This document shows, piece by piece, positions 44,548 through 53,591 of a DNA stretch of 64,000 bases. A program made the position numbers and the translations under genes. Source of the stretch: Streptomyces sp. DG1A-41 (GTDB taxonomy: Bacteria > Actinomycetota > Actinomycetes > Streptomycetales > Streptomycetaceae). Numbering within the stretch: position 1 is the first letter of the stretch; each line of letters starts with the position of its first letter. Location of the stretch: NCBI RefSeq assembly GCF_037055355.1, contig NZ_CP146350.1, positions 1,883,001 through 1,947,000 on the forward strand. Reading direction: 5' to 3'. The notes beneath the pieces were generated by a model, which was not told where the DNA came from, made no database searches, and worked only from the letters and a program-made list of their open reading frames with translations.

Positions 44548-45819
44548 GTGACCATCACCCAGCCCGACCTGAGCGTCTTCGAGACCCTTGAGTCCGAGGT
44601 ACGCAGCTACTGCCGCGGCTGGCCCACCGTCTTCGACCGTGCGGTGGGCAGCCGTATGTACGACGAGGACGGCCATGAGTACCTCGACTTCTTCGCCGGA
44701 GCGGGGTCACTGAACTACGGGCACAACAACCCCGTCCTGAAACGCGCGCTGATCGACTACCTGGAGCGGGACGGCGTCGCGCACGGGCTCGACATGTCGA
44801 CCACCGCCAAGCGCACCTTCCTGGAGGCCTTCCAGAACCTGCTGCTGCGCCCGCGCGACCTGCCGTACAAGGTCATGTTCCCGGGCCCGACCGGCACCAA
44901 CGCCGTGGAGGCCGCACTGAAGCTGGCGCGGAAGGTGAAGGGGCGCGAGGCGATCGTGTCGTTCACCAACGCCTTCCACGGCATGTCGCTGGGCTCGCTG
45001 GCCGTGACCGGCAACGCGTTCAAGCGGGCCGGCGCCGGTATCCCGCTGGTGCACGGCACGCCGATGCCGTTCGACAACTACTTCGACGGCCAGGTCCCGG
45101 ACTTCCTGTGGTTCGAGCGGCTCCTGGAGGACCAGGGCTCCGGCCTGAACAAGCCGGCCGCCGTGATCGTCGAGACCGTGCAGGGCGAGGGCGGCATCAA
45201 CGTGGCCCGGCCCGAGTGGCTGCGCGCCCTGTCCGAGCTGTGCGAGCGCCAGGACATGCTGCTGATCGTCGACGACATCCAGATGGGCTGCGGCCGTACC
45301 GGCGCCTTCTTCTCCTTCGAGGAAGCCGGCATCACCCCGGACATCGTCACCGTCTCCAAGTCGATCAGCGGCTACGGCCTGCCCATGTCGCTGTGCCTGT
45401 TCAAGCCCGAGCTCGACGTGTGGGAGCCCGGCGAGCACAACGGCACGTTCCGCGGCAACAACCCCGCCTTCGTCACGGCCACCGCGGCCCTGGAGGCGTA
45501 CTGGGCCGACGGCTCCGCGATGGAGAAGCAGACCCGCAAGCGCGGCGAGCAGGTCGAGCAGGCGCTGATCTCCATCACCGAGGAGAACCTGGCCGACGTC
45601 AAGGAGTACCGGGGCCGCGGCCTGGTGTGGGGCATGGAGTTCCACGACAAGGACCGTGCGGGCAAGGTCGCCAAGCGCGCCTTCGAACTCGGTCTGCTCA
45701 TCGAGACGTCCGGGCCCGAGAGCGAGGTCGTGAAACTGCTCCCCGCCCTGACCATCACGCCCGAGGAACTGGACGAGGGCCTGACGACGCTGGCCCGCGC
45801 CGTCCGCGAGACCGCCTGA
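44548..45819 (+). CDS. ectB: Diaminobutyrate-2-oxoglutarate transaminase
   Basis: This 423-residue class III aminotransferase has F-F-A-G-A-G-S-L-N-Y-G-H-N-N near 50, the Glu pocket Q-G-E-G-G-I-N-V-A, D-D-I-Q-M-G-C-G-R-T-G and the PLP lysine in V-T-V-S-K-S-I-S-G-Y-G-L-P. It converts aspartate semialdehyde to L-2,4-diaminobutyrate. The GTG at 44548 has GAGGAG about 9 bases upstream. The gap from ectA is 51 bases. Confidence 0.96.
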   Translation: MTITQPDLSVFETLESEVRSYCRGWPTVFDRAVGSRMYDEDGHEYLDFFAGAGSLNYGHNNPVLKRALIDYLERDGVAHGLDMSTTAKRTFLEAFQNLLLRPRDLPYKVMFPGPTGTNAVEAALKLARKVKGREAIVSFTNAFHGMSLGSLAVTGNAFKRAGAGIPLVHGTPMPFDNYFDGQVPDFLWFERLLEDQGSGLNKPAAVIVETVQGEGGINVARPEWLRALSELCERQDMLLIVDDIQMGCGRTGAFFSFEEAGITPDIVTVSKSISGYGLPMSLCLFKPELDVWEPGEHNGTFRGNNPAFVTATAALEAYWADGSAMEKQTRKRGEQVEQALISITEENLADVKEYRGRGLVWGMEFHDKDRAGKVAKRAFELGLLIETSGPESEVVKLLPALTITPEELDEGLTTLARAVRETA

Positions 45820-45861
45820 CCAAGCAACCGGCACCACCCACCTAGGAGGCATCGCAGCACC

Positions 45862-46260
45862 GTGATTGTCCGTTCGTTCAAGGAGATCGAAGGTACCGAC
45901 CGGCACGTGAAGTCGGCGTCCGGCACGTGGGAGAGCAAACGCATCGTCCTCGCCAAGGAGAAGGTCGGCTTCTCCCTGCACGAGACGATCCTGTACGCGG
46001 GTACGGAGACGTCGATGTGGTATGCGAACCACATCGAGGCCGTCGTCTGCGTGGAGGGCGAGGCCGAGCTGACCGACCACGAGACCGGGCAGTCGTACAC
46101 CATCACGCCCGGGACCATGTACCTCCTGGACGGGCATGAGAAGCACACGCTGCGGATCAAGAAGGACTTCCGCTGCCTCTGCGTCTTCAATCCGCCCGTG
46201 ACCGGACGGGAGGACCACGACGAGAACGGCGTTTACCCGCTGCTCACCGAGGAGGTGTGA
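45862..46260 (+). CDS. ectC: Ectoine synthase
   Basis: This 132-residue single-domain cupin has [18 protein letters not shown] near 52-69 and [13 protein letters not shown], holding metal-binding Glu, Tyr and His residues. It cyclises N-gamma-acetyl-diaminobutyrate to ectoine. The GTG at 45862 has TAGGAGGCAT about 10 bases upstream. It is 42 bases after ectB and 7 before ectD. Confidence 0.96.
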   Translation: MIVRSFKEIEGTDRHVKSASGTWESKRIVLAKEKVGFSLHETILYAGTETSMWYANHIEAVVCVEGEAELTDHETGQSYTITPGTMYLLDGHEKHTLRIKKDFRCLCVFNPPVTGREDHDENGVYPLLTEEV

Positions 46261-46267
46261 CGTTTCC

Positions 46268-47176
46268 ATGACCGCCATCACCGACACCACCACCGGTATC
46301 CCCGACCTCTATCCCAGTCGGGGCGCCACCGAGGTGCTCACCCCGCGCCAGGACCCGGTCGTCTGGGGCGCCCCCGACGCACCCGGCCCGATCGTGCCGG
46401 CCGATCTGCTGTCCTTCGAGCGTGACGGCTTCCTGGCCATCGACGAGCTCATCAGCGACGACGAGGTCGCCGTCTACCGCAACGAGCTGAACCGGCTGGT
46501 GAACGACCCGGACATCCGCGCCGACGAGCGGTCGATCGTCGAGCCGAAGTCCCAGGAGATCCGCTCGGTCTTCGAGGTGCACAAGATCAGCGAGGTCTTC
46601 GCCAGGCTGGTGCGGGACGAGCGGGTCGTCGGCCGGGCGCGGCAGATCCTCGGCTCGGACGTCTACGTCCACCAGTCGCGGATCAACGTCAAGCCGGGGT
46701 TCGGCGCCAGTGGCTTCTACTGGCACTCGGACTTCGAGACGTGGCACGCCGAGGACGGCCTGCCGCGGATGCGCACGGTGTCGGTCTCGATCGCGCTGAC
46801 CGAGAACTACGACACCAACGGCGGGCTCATGATCATGCCGGGGTCGCACAAGACGTTCCTCGGGTGCGCGGGGGCCACGCCGAAGGACAACTACAAGAAG
46901 TCGTTGCAGATGCAGGACGCGGGCACGCCGTCGGACGAGGCGCTGACCCAGCTGGCCGCACAGCACGGCATCAAGTTGTTCACGGGCAAGGCCGGTTCGG
47001 CGACGTGGTTCGACTGCAACTGCATGCACGGCTCCGGCGACAACATCACGCCGTTCCCGCGCAGCAACGTGTTCATCGTGTTCAACAGCGTGGAGAACAC
47101 GGCGGTGGAACCGTTCGCGGCACCGGTGCGGCGACCGGAGTTCATCGGGGCGCGGGACTTCACACCGGTGCGGTGA
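46268..47176 (+). CDS. ectD: Ectoine hydroxylase
   Basis: This 302-residue Fe(II)/2-oxoglutarate dioxygenase has the EctD signature F-Y-W-H-S-D-F-E-T-W-H-A-E-D-G-L-P-R-M-R, supplying the His-x-Asp ligands (about 156-175), and the second His in N-C-M-H-G-S-G-D-N. It makes 5-hydroxyectoine from ectoine. The ATG at 46268 follows GAGGAGGTG inside the ectC stop. The last 10 codons and stop lie in an 80-bp unit that is repeated twice more downstream. Confidence 0.96.
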   Translation: MTAITDTTTGIPDLYPSRGATEVLTPRQDPVVWGAPDAPGPIVPADLLSFERDGFLAIDELISDDEVAVYRNELNRLVNDPDIRADERSIVEPKSQEIRSVFEVHKISEVFARLVRDERVVGRARQILGSDVYVHQSRINVKPGFGASGFYWHSDFETWHAEDGLPRMRTVSVSIALTENYDTNGGLMIMPGSHKTFLGCAGATPKDNYKKSLQMQDAGTPSDEALTQLAAQHGIKLFTGKAGSATWFDCNCMHGSGDNITPFPRSNVFIVFNSVENTAVEPFAAPVRRPEFIGARDFTPVR

Positions 47177-47339
47177 CCGACCCCCCGGCCAGGGGCCCGG
47201 GGGTTGCCCCCGGAGAACACAGCATCGGGGCGCGGGACTTCACACCGGTGCGGTGACCGACCCCCCGGCCAGGGGCCCGGGGGTTGCCCCCGGAGAACAC
47301 AGCATCGGGGCGCGGGACTTCACACCGGTGCGGTGACCG
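47144..47339. repeat. 80-bp tandem repeat of the ectD 3' end
   Basis: Copy 1 (47144-47223) includes the last codons of ectD (IGARDFTPVR and stop) and a GC-rich hairpin (GGGGGTTGCCCCC). Copy 2 (47224-47303) is identical. Copy 3 (47304-47339) is the first 36 bases and then diverges. The unit is not a multiple of three, and the extra copies come after the stop, so they do not extend the protein. The extra pieces are fossil tails. Confidence 0.95.
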
Positions 47340-47393
47340 CGCTCGTCGGTGAAGTGACCGCTCTCGCGCGTGACGTGACCGTGTGACGGACTG

Positions 47394-47435
47394 CCGGGTG
47401 GGGCCTCCTCGTGTGGGACGGGAGGCCCCACCCGG
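47394..47435. terminator. Strong bidirectional terminator after ectD
   Basis: A perfect 15-bp stem is formed by CCGGGTGGGGCCTCC and GGAGGCCCCACCCGG around a 12-base loop, with TTTTG directly after it. It sits between the convergent ends of ectD and the class V aminotransferase. The inverse-strand reading lacks a T run. Confidence 0.85.
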
Positions 47436-47440
47436 TTTTG

Positions 47441-48493
47441 TCATGCGGCCAGGACTTGGAGAAGGCGGTCCACGTCCGCGTGCGTGTTGTAGAGGTGGAA
47501 CGCGGCCCGCAGATTCCCCGCCCGGTCGGACACCTGGATGCCCGCCCGGCTCAGCTCGCCCTGCCGGTGGCCGAGTCCCGGCACGGAGACGATCGCCGAT
47601 CCCGGTGCGGGCACAGGCTCGTGCCCCAGCTCGGCGAGCCCGACGCGAAAGCGGTCCGCGAGGGCGACGTCGTGGGCGTGCACGACGTCGACACCGATCT
47701 CCTCCAGAAGCTCCAGGGAGGCGCGCAGCCCGGCGTAGGTGAAGAGTGCGGGGCTGATGTCGAAGCGCCGTGCGGAGTGGGCGAGTTCCTCGACGGGGCC
47801 GTAGCAACTCTCCCAGGGGACCTCGCCCGCGACCCAGCCGGCGAGCAGCGGGGCAAGCTCGCCGAAGTCCTGCGGGACGACGAAGAACGCGGCGCCGTGC
47901 GGCCCGAGCAGCCACTTGAAGCCGACGGCGGCGAGGAAGTCGTCCGCGTCGGCCTCCATCGGCAGCCAGCCGGCCGACTGGGAGGCGTCGACGTAGGTAC
48001 GGGCGCCGTGCGCGCGGGCGGCCTCCCGCACGGCGGACAGGTCCGCGAGGCGGCCGTCGGCGGACTGGGCGGTGCTGACCGCGACGAGTGCGGTGCCGGG
48101 GCGGACGGACTCGGCGAGCCGCTCCAGGGGCACGGCGCGCACCTTGAGATCGCCGCGCGCGTGGAACGGGTTGACCAGGGAGGCGAAGTCGGCCTCCGCG
48201 GTGAGGACTTCGGCGCCCGCGGGCAGCGAGGCGGCGATCACCCCGCCGTACTCGGCGACCGAGGCGCCGGTGGCGACCCGCTCGGCCGGCACGCCGGCGA
48301 GCCGGGCGAAGGACGCGCGGGCGGCCTCGACGTCCTCGTACAGGGGGCCGAGGGGCGTGCCCTCGGCCCGCATCCGCACGGCTCGCTGCACAGCGGTGAC
48401 GGTACGGGCGGGCAGGAGCCCGTTGCTCGCGGTGTTGAGGTAGGTGTGCTTCGGGGCGAACTCGGCACGGACGAGGTTCTCGAAGGTCTCCAT
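47441..48493 (-). CDS. Class V aminotransferase / cysteine desulfurase-like PLP enzyme
   Basis: The product is 350 residues. Motifs are Y-L-N-T-A-S-N-G-L-L-P (about 18-28), V-A-V-S-T-A-Q-S-A-D-G-R, Y-V-D-A-S-Q-S-A-G and the PLP lysine in V-G-F-K-W-L-L-G-P-H-G. These mark class V, but the reaction (isopenicillin epimerase-like, desulfurase or aminotransferase) is unclear. ATG 48493 begins METFENLVRAEF. ATG 48529 would extend by 12 residues and has a similarly weak ribosome site. Confidence 0.84.
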   Translation of the reverse strand: METFENLVRAEFAPKHTYLNTASNGLLPARTVTAVQRAVRMRAEGTPLGPLYEDVEAARASFARLAGVPAERVATGASVAEYGGVIAASLPAGAEVLTAEADFASLVNPFHARGDLKVRAVPLERLAESVRPGTALVAVSTAQSADGRLADLSAVREAARAHGARTYVDASQSAGWLPMEADADDFLAAVGFKWLLGPHGAAFFVVPQDFGELAPLLAGWVAGEVPWESCYGPVEELAHSARRFDISPALFTYAGLRASLELLEEIGVDVVHAHDVALADRFRVGLAELGHEPVPAPGSAIVSVPGLGHRQGELSRAGIQVSDRAGNLRAAFHLYNTHADVDRLLQVLAA

Positions 48494-48588
48494 GGGACCA
48501 CTTTGCGTCCCGTGGATCTCCCCGTCCATTGCCGTTTTCTGCGTGATGTCGCTAAGGAGCGCTTATATATACGCCCGGACCTGCGGGT

Positions 48589-49308
48589 TCACCGCTGAGG
48601 CACCGCACAGCCGTCCGGCCCGCACGCGTCAGCCTCCGCGTCCCCGTTGTCCACGATCTCCAGGGGCGAGCGCTCGCCGTACGCCTGGGTCAGGGCCCGG
48701 GCGAAGACCTCCGCGGGCTGGGCACCGGAGACGCCGTACTTCCGGTCGAGCACGAAGAACGGCACACCGCTCGCGCCGAGCTGCGCGGCCTCGCGCTCGT
48801 CGGCGCGTACGTCGTCGGCGTAGGCGACGGGGTCGGCGAGCACCGTGCGGACGGCCTCCGCCTCCAGCCCGGCGGCGACGGCAAGCTCCACCAGCCGCTC
48901 GTCGTCGTTGAAAACGGAGCGCTCCTCGGCGAAGTTCGCCCGGTACAGCAGGTCGAGCAGCTGCACCTGACGCCCCCGCTCCTTGGCGAAGTGCAGCAGG
49001 CGGTGCATGTCGAAGGTGCTGCCGTGGTCACGGCCCCGGGTGCGGTAGTCCAGCCCCTCCGCGGCGGCCTGCGCGCCCAGGTTGTCCTCACCGGCCTCGG
49101 CCTGCGCCTCGCTCATCCCGTACTTCCTGGTGAGCATCGCGATCACGGGCTGGATGTCGTCCTTGGCCCGCCCCGGGTCCAGCTCGAAGGAGCGGTGCAC
49201 CACCTCGACCTCGTCGCGGTGCGGGAAGTCCCGCAGCGCCTTCTCGAAGCGGGCTTTGCCCACGTAACACCAGGGGCAGGCGATGTCGCTCCAGATCTCG
49301 ACGCGCAT
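48589..49308 (-). CDS. DsbA family oxidoreductase (FrnE-like)
   Basis: The product is 239 residues in a thioredoxin fold with the active site I-A-C-P-W-C-Y-V-G-K (about 10-19) and the FrnE-type helical insertion (D-M-H-R-L-L-H-F-A-K-E-R-G). G-A-S-G-V-P-F-F-V-L-D-R-K-Y-G holds the cis-Pro. A short Cys-containing tail ends CGPDGCAVPQR. With no signal peptide, it is cytosolic. The ATG at 49306-49308 has GGAGAGAG upstream. Confidence 0.92.
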   Translation of the reverse strand: MRVEIWSDIACPWCYVGKARFEKALRDFPHRDEVEVVHRSFELDPGRAKDDIQPVIAMLTRKYGMSEAQAEAGEDNLGAQAAAEGLDYRTRGRDHGSTFDMHRLLHFAKERGRQVQLLDLLYRANFAEERSVFNDDERLVELAVAAGLEAEAVRTVLADPVAYADDVRADEREAAQLGASGVPFFVLDRKYGVSGAQPAEVFARALTQAYGERSPLEIVDNGDAEADACGPDGCAVPQR

Positions 49309-49384
49309 GTCTTCGGCTCTCTCCAGCTCGTACGGCGTACGGAGACTCCCTCCGCCAAGTCGGTGAACGTTCAAGCAGCCGGGT

Positions 49385-49855
49385 TCATTCCGCGGCCAGG
49401 GCGAACCGCATCGTCAGATGATGATCCCCCGGCTCAGCCGGTTCCGGCACCCAACCCTGCCGCCGGTAGAACCGCTGCGCCCGCCGGTTGTCGACGTGCA
49501 CGTCGAGGACGGCGGCCCGCCGGCCGTCGGCCTGCCACTCCTCGACGCAGGCCGCGTGCAGGGCGGTGCCGACGCCGCGCCGCCAGTGGTCGGGGTCGAC
49601 GTGGAACTGGAACAGCTTCACCGTGTCCGCCGGGGCGCCCTCGGGCGTGCGGAAGGAGGCCAGGCCGACGGTGCGCCCCGCCTCCACGGCGCACACCACC
49701 CGCCCGTCCGGTCGCGCGAGGGCGCTCTCCCAGGCGGCGAGCCAGTCGGTGCCGTCCTCCGGCACCCCGTCGGGGTAGTAGGTCGCCCGGGCACGCGCGT
49801 GCAGCGCGGCGATGTCCACCGCCTCGGCGGGCAGGGCCGTACGGATCACCGACAC
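49385..49855 (-). CDS. GNAT family N-acetyltransferase
   Basis: The product is 156 residues with the acetyl-CoA motif V-D-P-D-H-W-R-R-G-V-G-T-A-L-H (about 88-102) and the C-terminal L-D-V-H-V-D-N-R-R-A-Q-R-F-Y-R-R-Q-G-W. The substrate is unknown. The GTG at 49853-49855 is 3 bases after the DUF1349 stop, so the two genes are cotranscribed. Confidence 0.88.
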   Translation of the reverse strand: MSVIRTALPAEAVDIAALHARARATYYPDGVPEDGTDWLAAWESALARPDGRVVCAVEAGRTVGLASFRTPEGAPADTVKLFQFHVDPDHWRRGVGTALHAACVEEWQADGRRAAVLDVHVDNRRAQRFYRRQGWVPEPAEPGDHHLTMRFALAAE

Positions 49856-49858
49856 GCC

Positions 49859-50467
49859 TCAACTGCCGTCGCGCAGGTCGTTCGGCCAGTGCGGTCTGAA
49901 CTCGATGTGGTCGTACGTCACCACGCAGCCCTCCCCCATCGGCGACTGGGTCATGAAGCCGATCAGGGCCGCGCCGGTCTCCTTCTCGTCGCCCAGGGTG
50001 AACAGGCGGACGAAGGTCCAGCGCTCGCCGTCGCGGGAGGCGTGGAAGGCGAAGGCGCGGCCGGTGCGGCTCACCCGGAGCCAGACGGAACTGCCGTCGA
50101 CGGCGAAGGAGTTGGCGTCGTCAGAGTGCCCCCGGGTGACCACCGTGCAGACGGTGGGCACGTCCGGGGAGTACTCCAGGCAGAGCTTGGCCCAGGCGCG
50201 CTCGCCGACATGGGCGTAGAGCACCCCGGCGTCGAAGGCCGCACCGAACCCGACCGTGACCCGGGCGATCAGCTGAAAGTCCCCTTCGGGCGCCCCGAGC
50301 AGCCGCGGCGCGTCGGAGGCGGGGTCCAGCCCCTCGTCGGTGGGCGGCACGAACCGGTCCTGCCGAGCCCCGGCCCACCCGGTCAGCACACCGTCCTCGT
50401 GGGACCAGTGGGCCTCCGGCCCATAGGTGCGCAGGGGGAACGGAAGTTCGGAAATCTCGAGATCCAT
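49859..50467 (-). CDS. DUF1349 (YesU/regulation-of-enolase-like) protein
   Basis: The product is 202 residues and mostly beta-strand. It contains G-D-F-Q-L-I-A-R-V-T-V-G-F, D-A-G-V-L-Y-A-H-V-G-E-R-A-W-A-K-L-C-L-E-Y-S-P and W-L-R-V-S-R-T-G-R-A-F, a concanavalin-like fold. Family members are often carbohydrate-linked. The ATG at 50465-50467 begins MDLEISELPFPL. It is cotranscribed with the acetyltransferase. Confidence 0.87.
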   Translation of the reverse strand: MDLEISELPFPLRTYGPEAHWSHEDGVLTGWAGARQDRFVPPTDEGLDPASDAPRLLGAPEGDFQLIARVTVGFGAAFDAGVLYAHVGERAWAKLCLEYSPDVPTVCTVVTRGHSDDANSFAVDGSSVWLRVSRTGRAFAFHASRDGERWTFVRLFTLGDEKETGAALIGFMTQSPMGEGCVVTYDHIEFRPHWPNDLRDGS

Positions 50468-50592
50468 TTGACCGAGTCTCTCAGGTCCGACCTGAAGGGG
50501 CGCGGGACTGTGGCAATTTGCGGCTCCGCCGCGTGGGCGCGACAAGCCACGACGAACCGGCCGCCCGCAACACCCACCGCACCCCTACGGCG

Positions 50593-52122
50593 TTATCGTT
50601 CCAACCGCCCGTTGAACCTACGCGGCAGCCCCAACGGGTTCTCGTCCCGCAGCTCGGCCGGAAGCAGCGCCTCGGGAGCGTTCTGGTAGACAACCGGCCG
50701 CAACCACCGCTCGATCGCCGTCCCGCCCACCGACGTGGACGTCGACGTCGTCGCCGGGTACGGCCCGCCGTGATGCTGGGCGGGCGCGACCGCGACACCG
50801 GTCGGCCAGCCGTTAACCAGCACACGCCCGGCCAGCGGCGTCAGCTCCTGGAGAAGCTCCGCGCCCCGGCCCTGGCCGGCGGCCTCCTCCTCGGACAGCT
50901 GCACCGTCGCCGTGAGGTTGCCCGGCAGCCGCGACAACACGGCCTTCACCTCGGCCTCGTCCTCGTAGCGGGCCACCACGGTGACCGGCCCGAAGCACTC
51001 CTCCAGGAGCAGGTCGTGCTCCCCCTCCTCCGCCAGCCGGCTCGCCGGAACCGTGAGGAAGCCCGCGCTGACGGTGTGCTCGCCGCCCGCGCCGGGCGTG
51101 ACCGGGGAGTCGACGTCGGGCAGCTGGGCGCGCTCGGCGACGCCGGCGACGAAGTTGTCGCGCATGCGGTGGTCGAGCAGGACCCCCGCGTCGGTGTCGC
51201 TGACCGCGTCGGTCAGCGACTTCAGCAGGGCGTCACCGGCGGCGCCGGACGGCGCGAGGACGAGGCCCGGCTTCACGCAGAACTGGCCGACGCCCAGCGT
51301 CATCGACCCGGCGAGGCCCGCGCCGATCGCCTCGGCCCGCTCGGCGGCCGCGGCCTCGGTGACCACGACCGGGTTCAGCGAGCCCAGCTCGCCGTGGAAG
51401 GGGATCGGGACGGGGCGGGCGGCCGCCGCGTCGAAGAGGGCCCGGCCACCGCGCACCGACCCGGTGAAGCCGGCCGCCGAGACCAGCGGGTGCTTGATCA
51501 GCTCGACGCCCGCCTCGAAGCCGTGCACCAGCCCGAGGACGCCGTCGGGGATGTCGTGCCGGGCGGCGGCGCGGCGCAGCACCTTCGCGACGTACTCGGA
51601 CAGGGCCGGGTGGTCCGGGTGCGCCTTGACGACGACCGGGCAGCCGGCCGCGAGGGCGCTCGCGGTGTCGCCGCCGGCGACCGAGAAGGCGAACGGGAAG
51701 TTCGACGCCGAGTAGACGGCGACGACGCCCAGGGGCACCTTGTAGCGGCGCAGGTCCGGGATCGGCGGGGTCGCGGTGTCGTCGGGGTGGTTGATGACGA
51801 CGTCGAGGAAGGCGCCCTCGTCGACGATGTCGGCGAAGGCCCGCAGCTGGTAGCAGGTGCGGGCGAGCTCGCCGGTCAGCCGGACCGGGCCGAGCGCGGT
51901 CTCGGCGTCGGCGGTCTCGACGAGACCGTCCTTGGCCGCCTGAAGCTCCTCGGCGGCGCTGCGCAGGAAGGCCGCGCGAACGGCGCGGTCCGCGAGCGAG
52001 CCGCGCGCCACGTGCGCGGCACGGACGGCGGCGTCCACCTCCTGGGCTGTGGCCTCCACCGCAACCTGTTCACGCTGCTTCCCGGTTCGGGGGTCGACAC
52101 TCCAGACTGGTGCTGCTGCCAC
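50593..52122 (-). CDS. Aldehyde dehydrogenase (2,5-dioxovalerate dehydrogenase type)
   Basis: This 509-residue NAD(P)-dependent ALDH has V-Y-S-A-S-N-F-P-F-A-F, F-T-G-S-V-R-G-G, the catalytic Glu in F-H-G-E-L-G-S-L-N-P and the catalytic Cys in G-Q-F-C-V-K-P-G. These match alpha-ketoglutaric semialdehyde dehydrogenases of sugar-acid breakdown. The GTG at 52120-52122 has GGAGGG 7 bases upstream, which decides it over the longer ATG at 52164. It is divergent from the IclR gene. Confidence 0.9.
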   Translation of the reverse strand: MAAAPVWSVDPRTGKQREQVAVEATAQEVDAAVRAAHVARGSLADRAVRAAFLRSAAEELQAAKDGLVETADAETALGPVRLTGELARTCYQLRAFADIVDEGAFLDVVINHPDDTATPPIPDLRRYKVPLGVVAVYSASNFPFAFSVAGGDTASALAAGCPVVVKAHPDHPALSEYVAKVLRRAAARHDIPDGVLGLVHGFEAGVELIKHPLVSAAGFTGSVRGGRALFDAAAARPVPIPFHGELGSLNPVVVTEAAAAERAEAIGAGLAGSMTLGVGQFCVKPGLVLAPSGAAGDALLKSLTDAVSDTDAGVLLDHRMRDNFVAGVAERAQLPDVDSPVTPGAGGEHTVSAGFLTVPASRLAEEGEHDLLLEECFGPVTVVARYEDEAEVKAVLSRLPGNLTATVQLSEEEAAGQGRGAELLQELTPLAGRVLVNGWPTGVAVAPAQHHGGPYPATTSTSTSVGGTAIERWLRPVVYQNAPEALLPAELRDENPLGLPRRFNGRLER

Positions 52123-52175
52123 CGCGGGTCCCTCCACACATGTAATGCCGCAGTACTGGGTCATCCACCAGGGGC

Positions 52176-52191
52176 GTTCGATATACTGAAC
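52176..52191. promoter_or_regulatory. Near-palindromic operator for the IclR regulator
   Basis: GTTCGATATACTGAAC lies midway in the 132-base divergent gap between the dehydrogenase and the IclR gene. Twelve of its 16 positions match its own reverse complement. It is placed to overlap both promoters, as expected of an IclR-type operator. Confidence 0.55.
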
Positions 52192-52254
52192 GCTGTCTCT
52201 GATGATGAATATGCTGTGGAGACTATTTCCCGTCGAACGAAGGGGTCAAGGGCG

Positions 52255-53028
52255 ATGTCGGCTGGCGAGACGGGCGGCGGGGCGCAGGTCAAGTCCGCGG
52301 TACGAACGGTTGAACTGCTCGAATACTTCGCCGGGCGTCCCGGTATGCACTCCCTCGCGGCGGTCCAGGAGGCCGTCGGCTACCCCAAGTCCAGTCTCTA
52401 CATGCTGCTCCGCACGCTCGTCGAACTGGGCTGGGTGGAGACGGACGCGACGGGCACGCGGTACGGCATCGGCGTGCGGGCGCTGCTGGTCGGCACGTCG
52501 TACATCGACGGCGACGAGGTGGTCGCGGCGGCCCGGCCGACGCTGGACCGGCTCTCGGACGACACGACGGAGACGATCCACCTCGCCCGTCTCGACGGCA
52601 CGAACGTCGTCTACCTCGCCACCCGCCAGTCGCAGCACTACCTGCGCCCCTTCACCCGGGTCGGCCGCCGCCTGCCAGCGCACTCCACGTCCCTCGGCAA
52701 GGCCCTGCTGAGCACGTACTCCGACGAGCAGGTCCGCAAGATGCTCCCGGAGACGCTGCCCGCGCTGACCGAGAACACGATCACCGACCGCGAGAAGCTC
52801 ATCGAGGAGCTGCACCAGGTCCGGGAGCAGGGCTTCGCCGTGGACCGCGAGGAGAACACGCTCGGGCTGCGCTGCTTCGGCGTGGCCATCCCGTACCGCA
52901 CGCCGGCGCGGGACGCGATCAGCTGCTCGGTGCCGGTGGCGAGGCTTACCCCGGCGCACGAACAGCTGGTGAAGGACGCGCTGTTCGACGCGCGGGACCG
53001 GCTGACACTGGCCACCCGTAGGCTCTGA
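52255..53028 (+). CDS. IclR family transcriptional regulator
   Basis: The product is 257 residues. A winged helix-turn-helix lies at about 17-70 (VELLEYFAGRPGMHSLAAVQ, then YPKSSLYMLLRTLVELGWVE). The C-terminal effector domain follows, with P-A-H-S-T-S-L-G-K-A-L-L and the motif G-F-A-V-D-R-E-E-N-T-L-G-L-R-C-F-G-V-A. Repression or activation of the divergent dehydrogenase by a sugar-acid-derived effector is the obvious expectation. The ATG at 52255 has AAGGGG about 10 bases upstream. Confidence 0.93.
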   Translation: MSAGETGGGAQVKSAVRTVELLEYFAGRPGMHSLAAVQEAVGYPKSSLYMLLRTLVELGWVETDATGTRYGIGVRALLVGTSYIDGDEVVAAARPTLDRLSDDTTETIHLARLDGTNVVYLATRQSQHYLRPFTRVGRRLPAHSTSLGKALLSTYSDEQVRKMLPETLPALTENTITDREKLIEELHQVREQGFAVDREENTLGLRCFGVAIPYRTPARDAISCSVPVARLTPAHEQLVKDALFDARDRLTLATRRL

Positions 53029-53031
53029 GGC

Positions 53032-53502
53032 ATGAACGTCGAGCTGCGCCAGGTCCACGACAGCGATCTGCCGGTCTTCTTCCGGCAGATGAACGACCCC
53101 GAGGCTCTCCACATGGCGGCCTTCGCTCCCAAGGACCCGGCCGACCGGGACGCCTTCGACGCCCACTGGGCCCGGATCCGCTCCTCCGCCGACGTGGTCC
53201 GCACGGTCCTGGCCGACGGCGACGTGGTCGGCAGCGCGGCGGTGTACGGCGTGCCGGGCGAACGCGAGGTGACGTACTGGGTCGACCGCGCCTACTGGGG
53301 GAAGGGCATCGCCACGGCCGCCCTGCGGGCGCTGGTCACGGAGGTGCCCGAGCGCCCCTTGTACGCCCGGGCGGCGTCGGACAACGCGGGCTCATTGCGC
53401 GTCCTGGAGAAGTGCGGCTTCCGTGCCGTCGCGACGGCCAGCGGGTACGCCAACGCGCGGGGTGCGGAGATCGAGGAGACGGTGCTGATCCTGGAGGGCT
53501 GA
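53032..53502 (+). CDS. GNAT family N-acetyltransferase
   Basis: The product is 156 residues with the acetyl-CoA motif V-D-R-A-Y-W-G-K-G-I-A-T-A-A-L (about 83-97) and A-S-D-N-A-G-S-L-R-V-L-E-K-C-G-F near the end, like RimJ/RimL-type enzymes. The ATG at 53032 is 3 bases after the IclR stop, so it is cotranscribed. Confidence 0.88.
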   Translation: MNVELRQVHDSDLPVFFRQMNDPEALHMAAFAPKDPADRDAFDAHWARIRSSADVVRTVLADGDVVGSAAVYGVPGEREVTYWVDRAYWGKGIATAALRALVTEVPERPLYARAASDNAGSLRVLEKCGFRAVATASGYANARGAEIEETVLILEG

Positions 53503-53591
53503 GCGACAGCCCCGTCTCTGCCCCGTCCGGCGGAGGCGGATCGTCGTCGTGCAGGAGGTGCACCCCCTCTCCCCCGCGGGGGCCTGATCGC

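Noticed and set aside
46741..47256. Open frame overlapping ectD that ends in a second copy of IGARDFTPVR
   Set aside because: It is a shadow of ectD in another frame. The familiar ending arises only because the 80-bp tandem copy changes phase.
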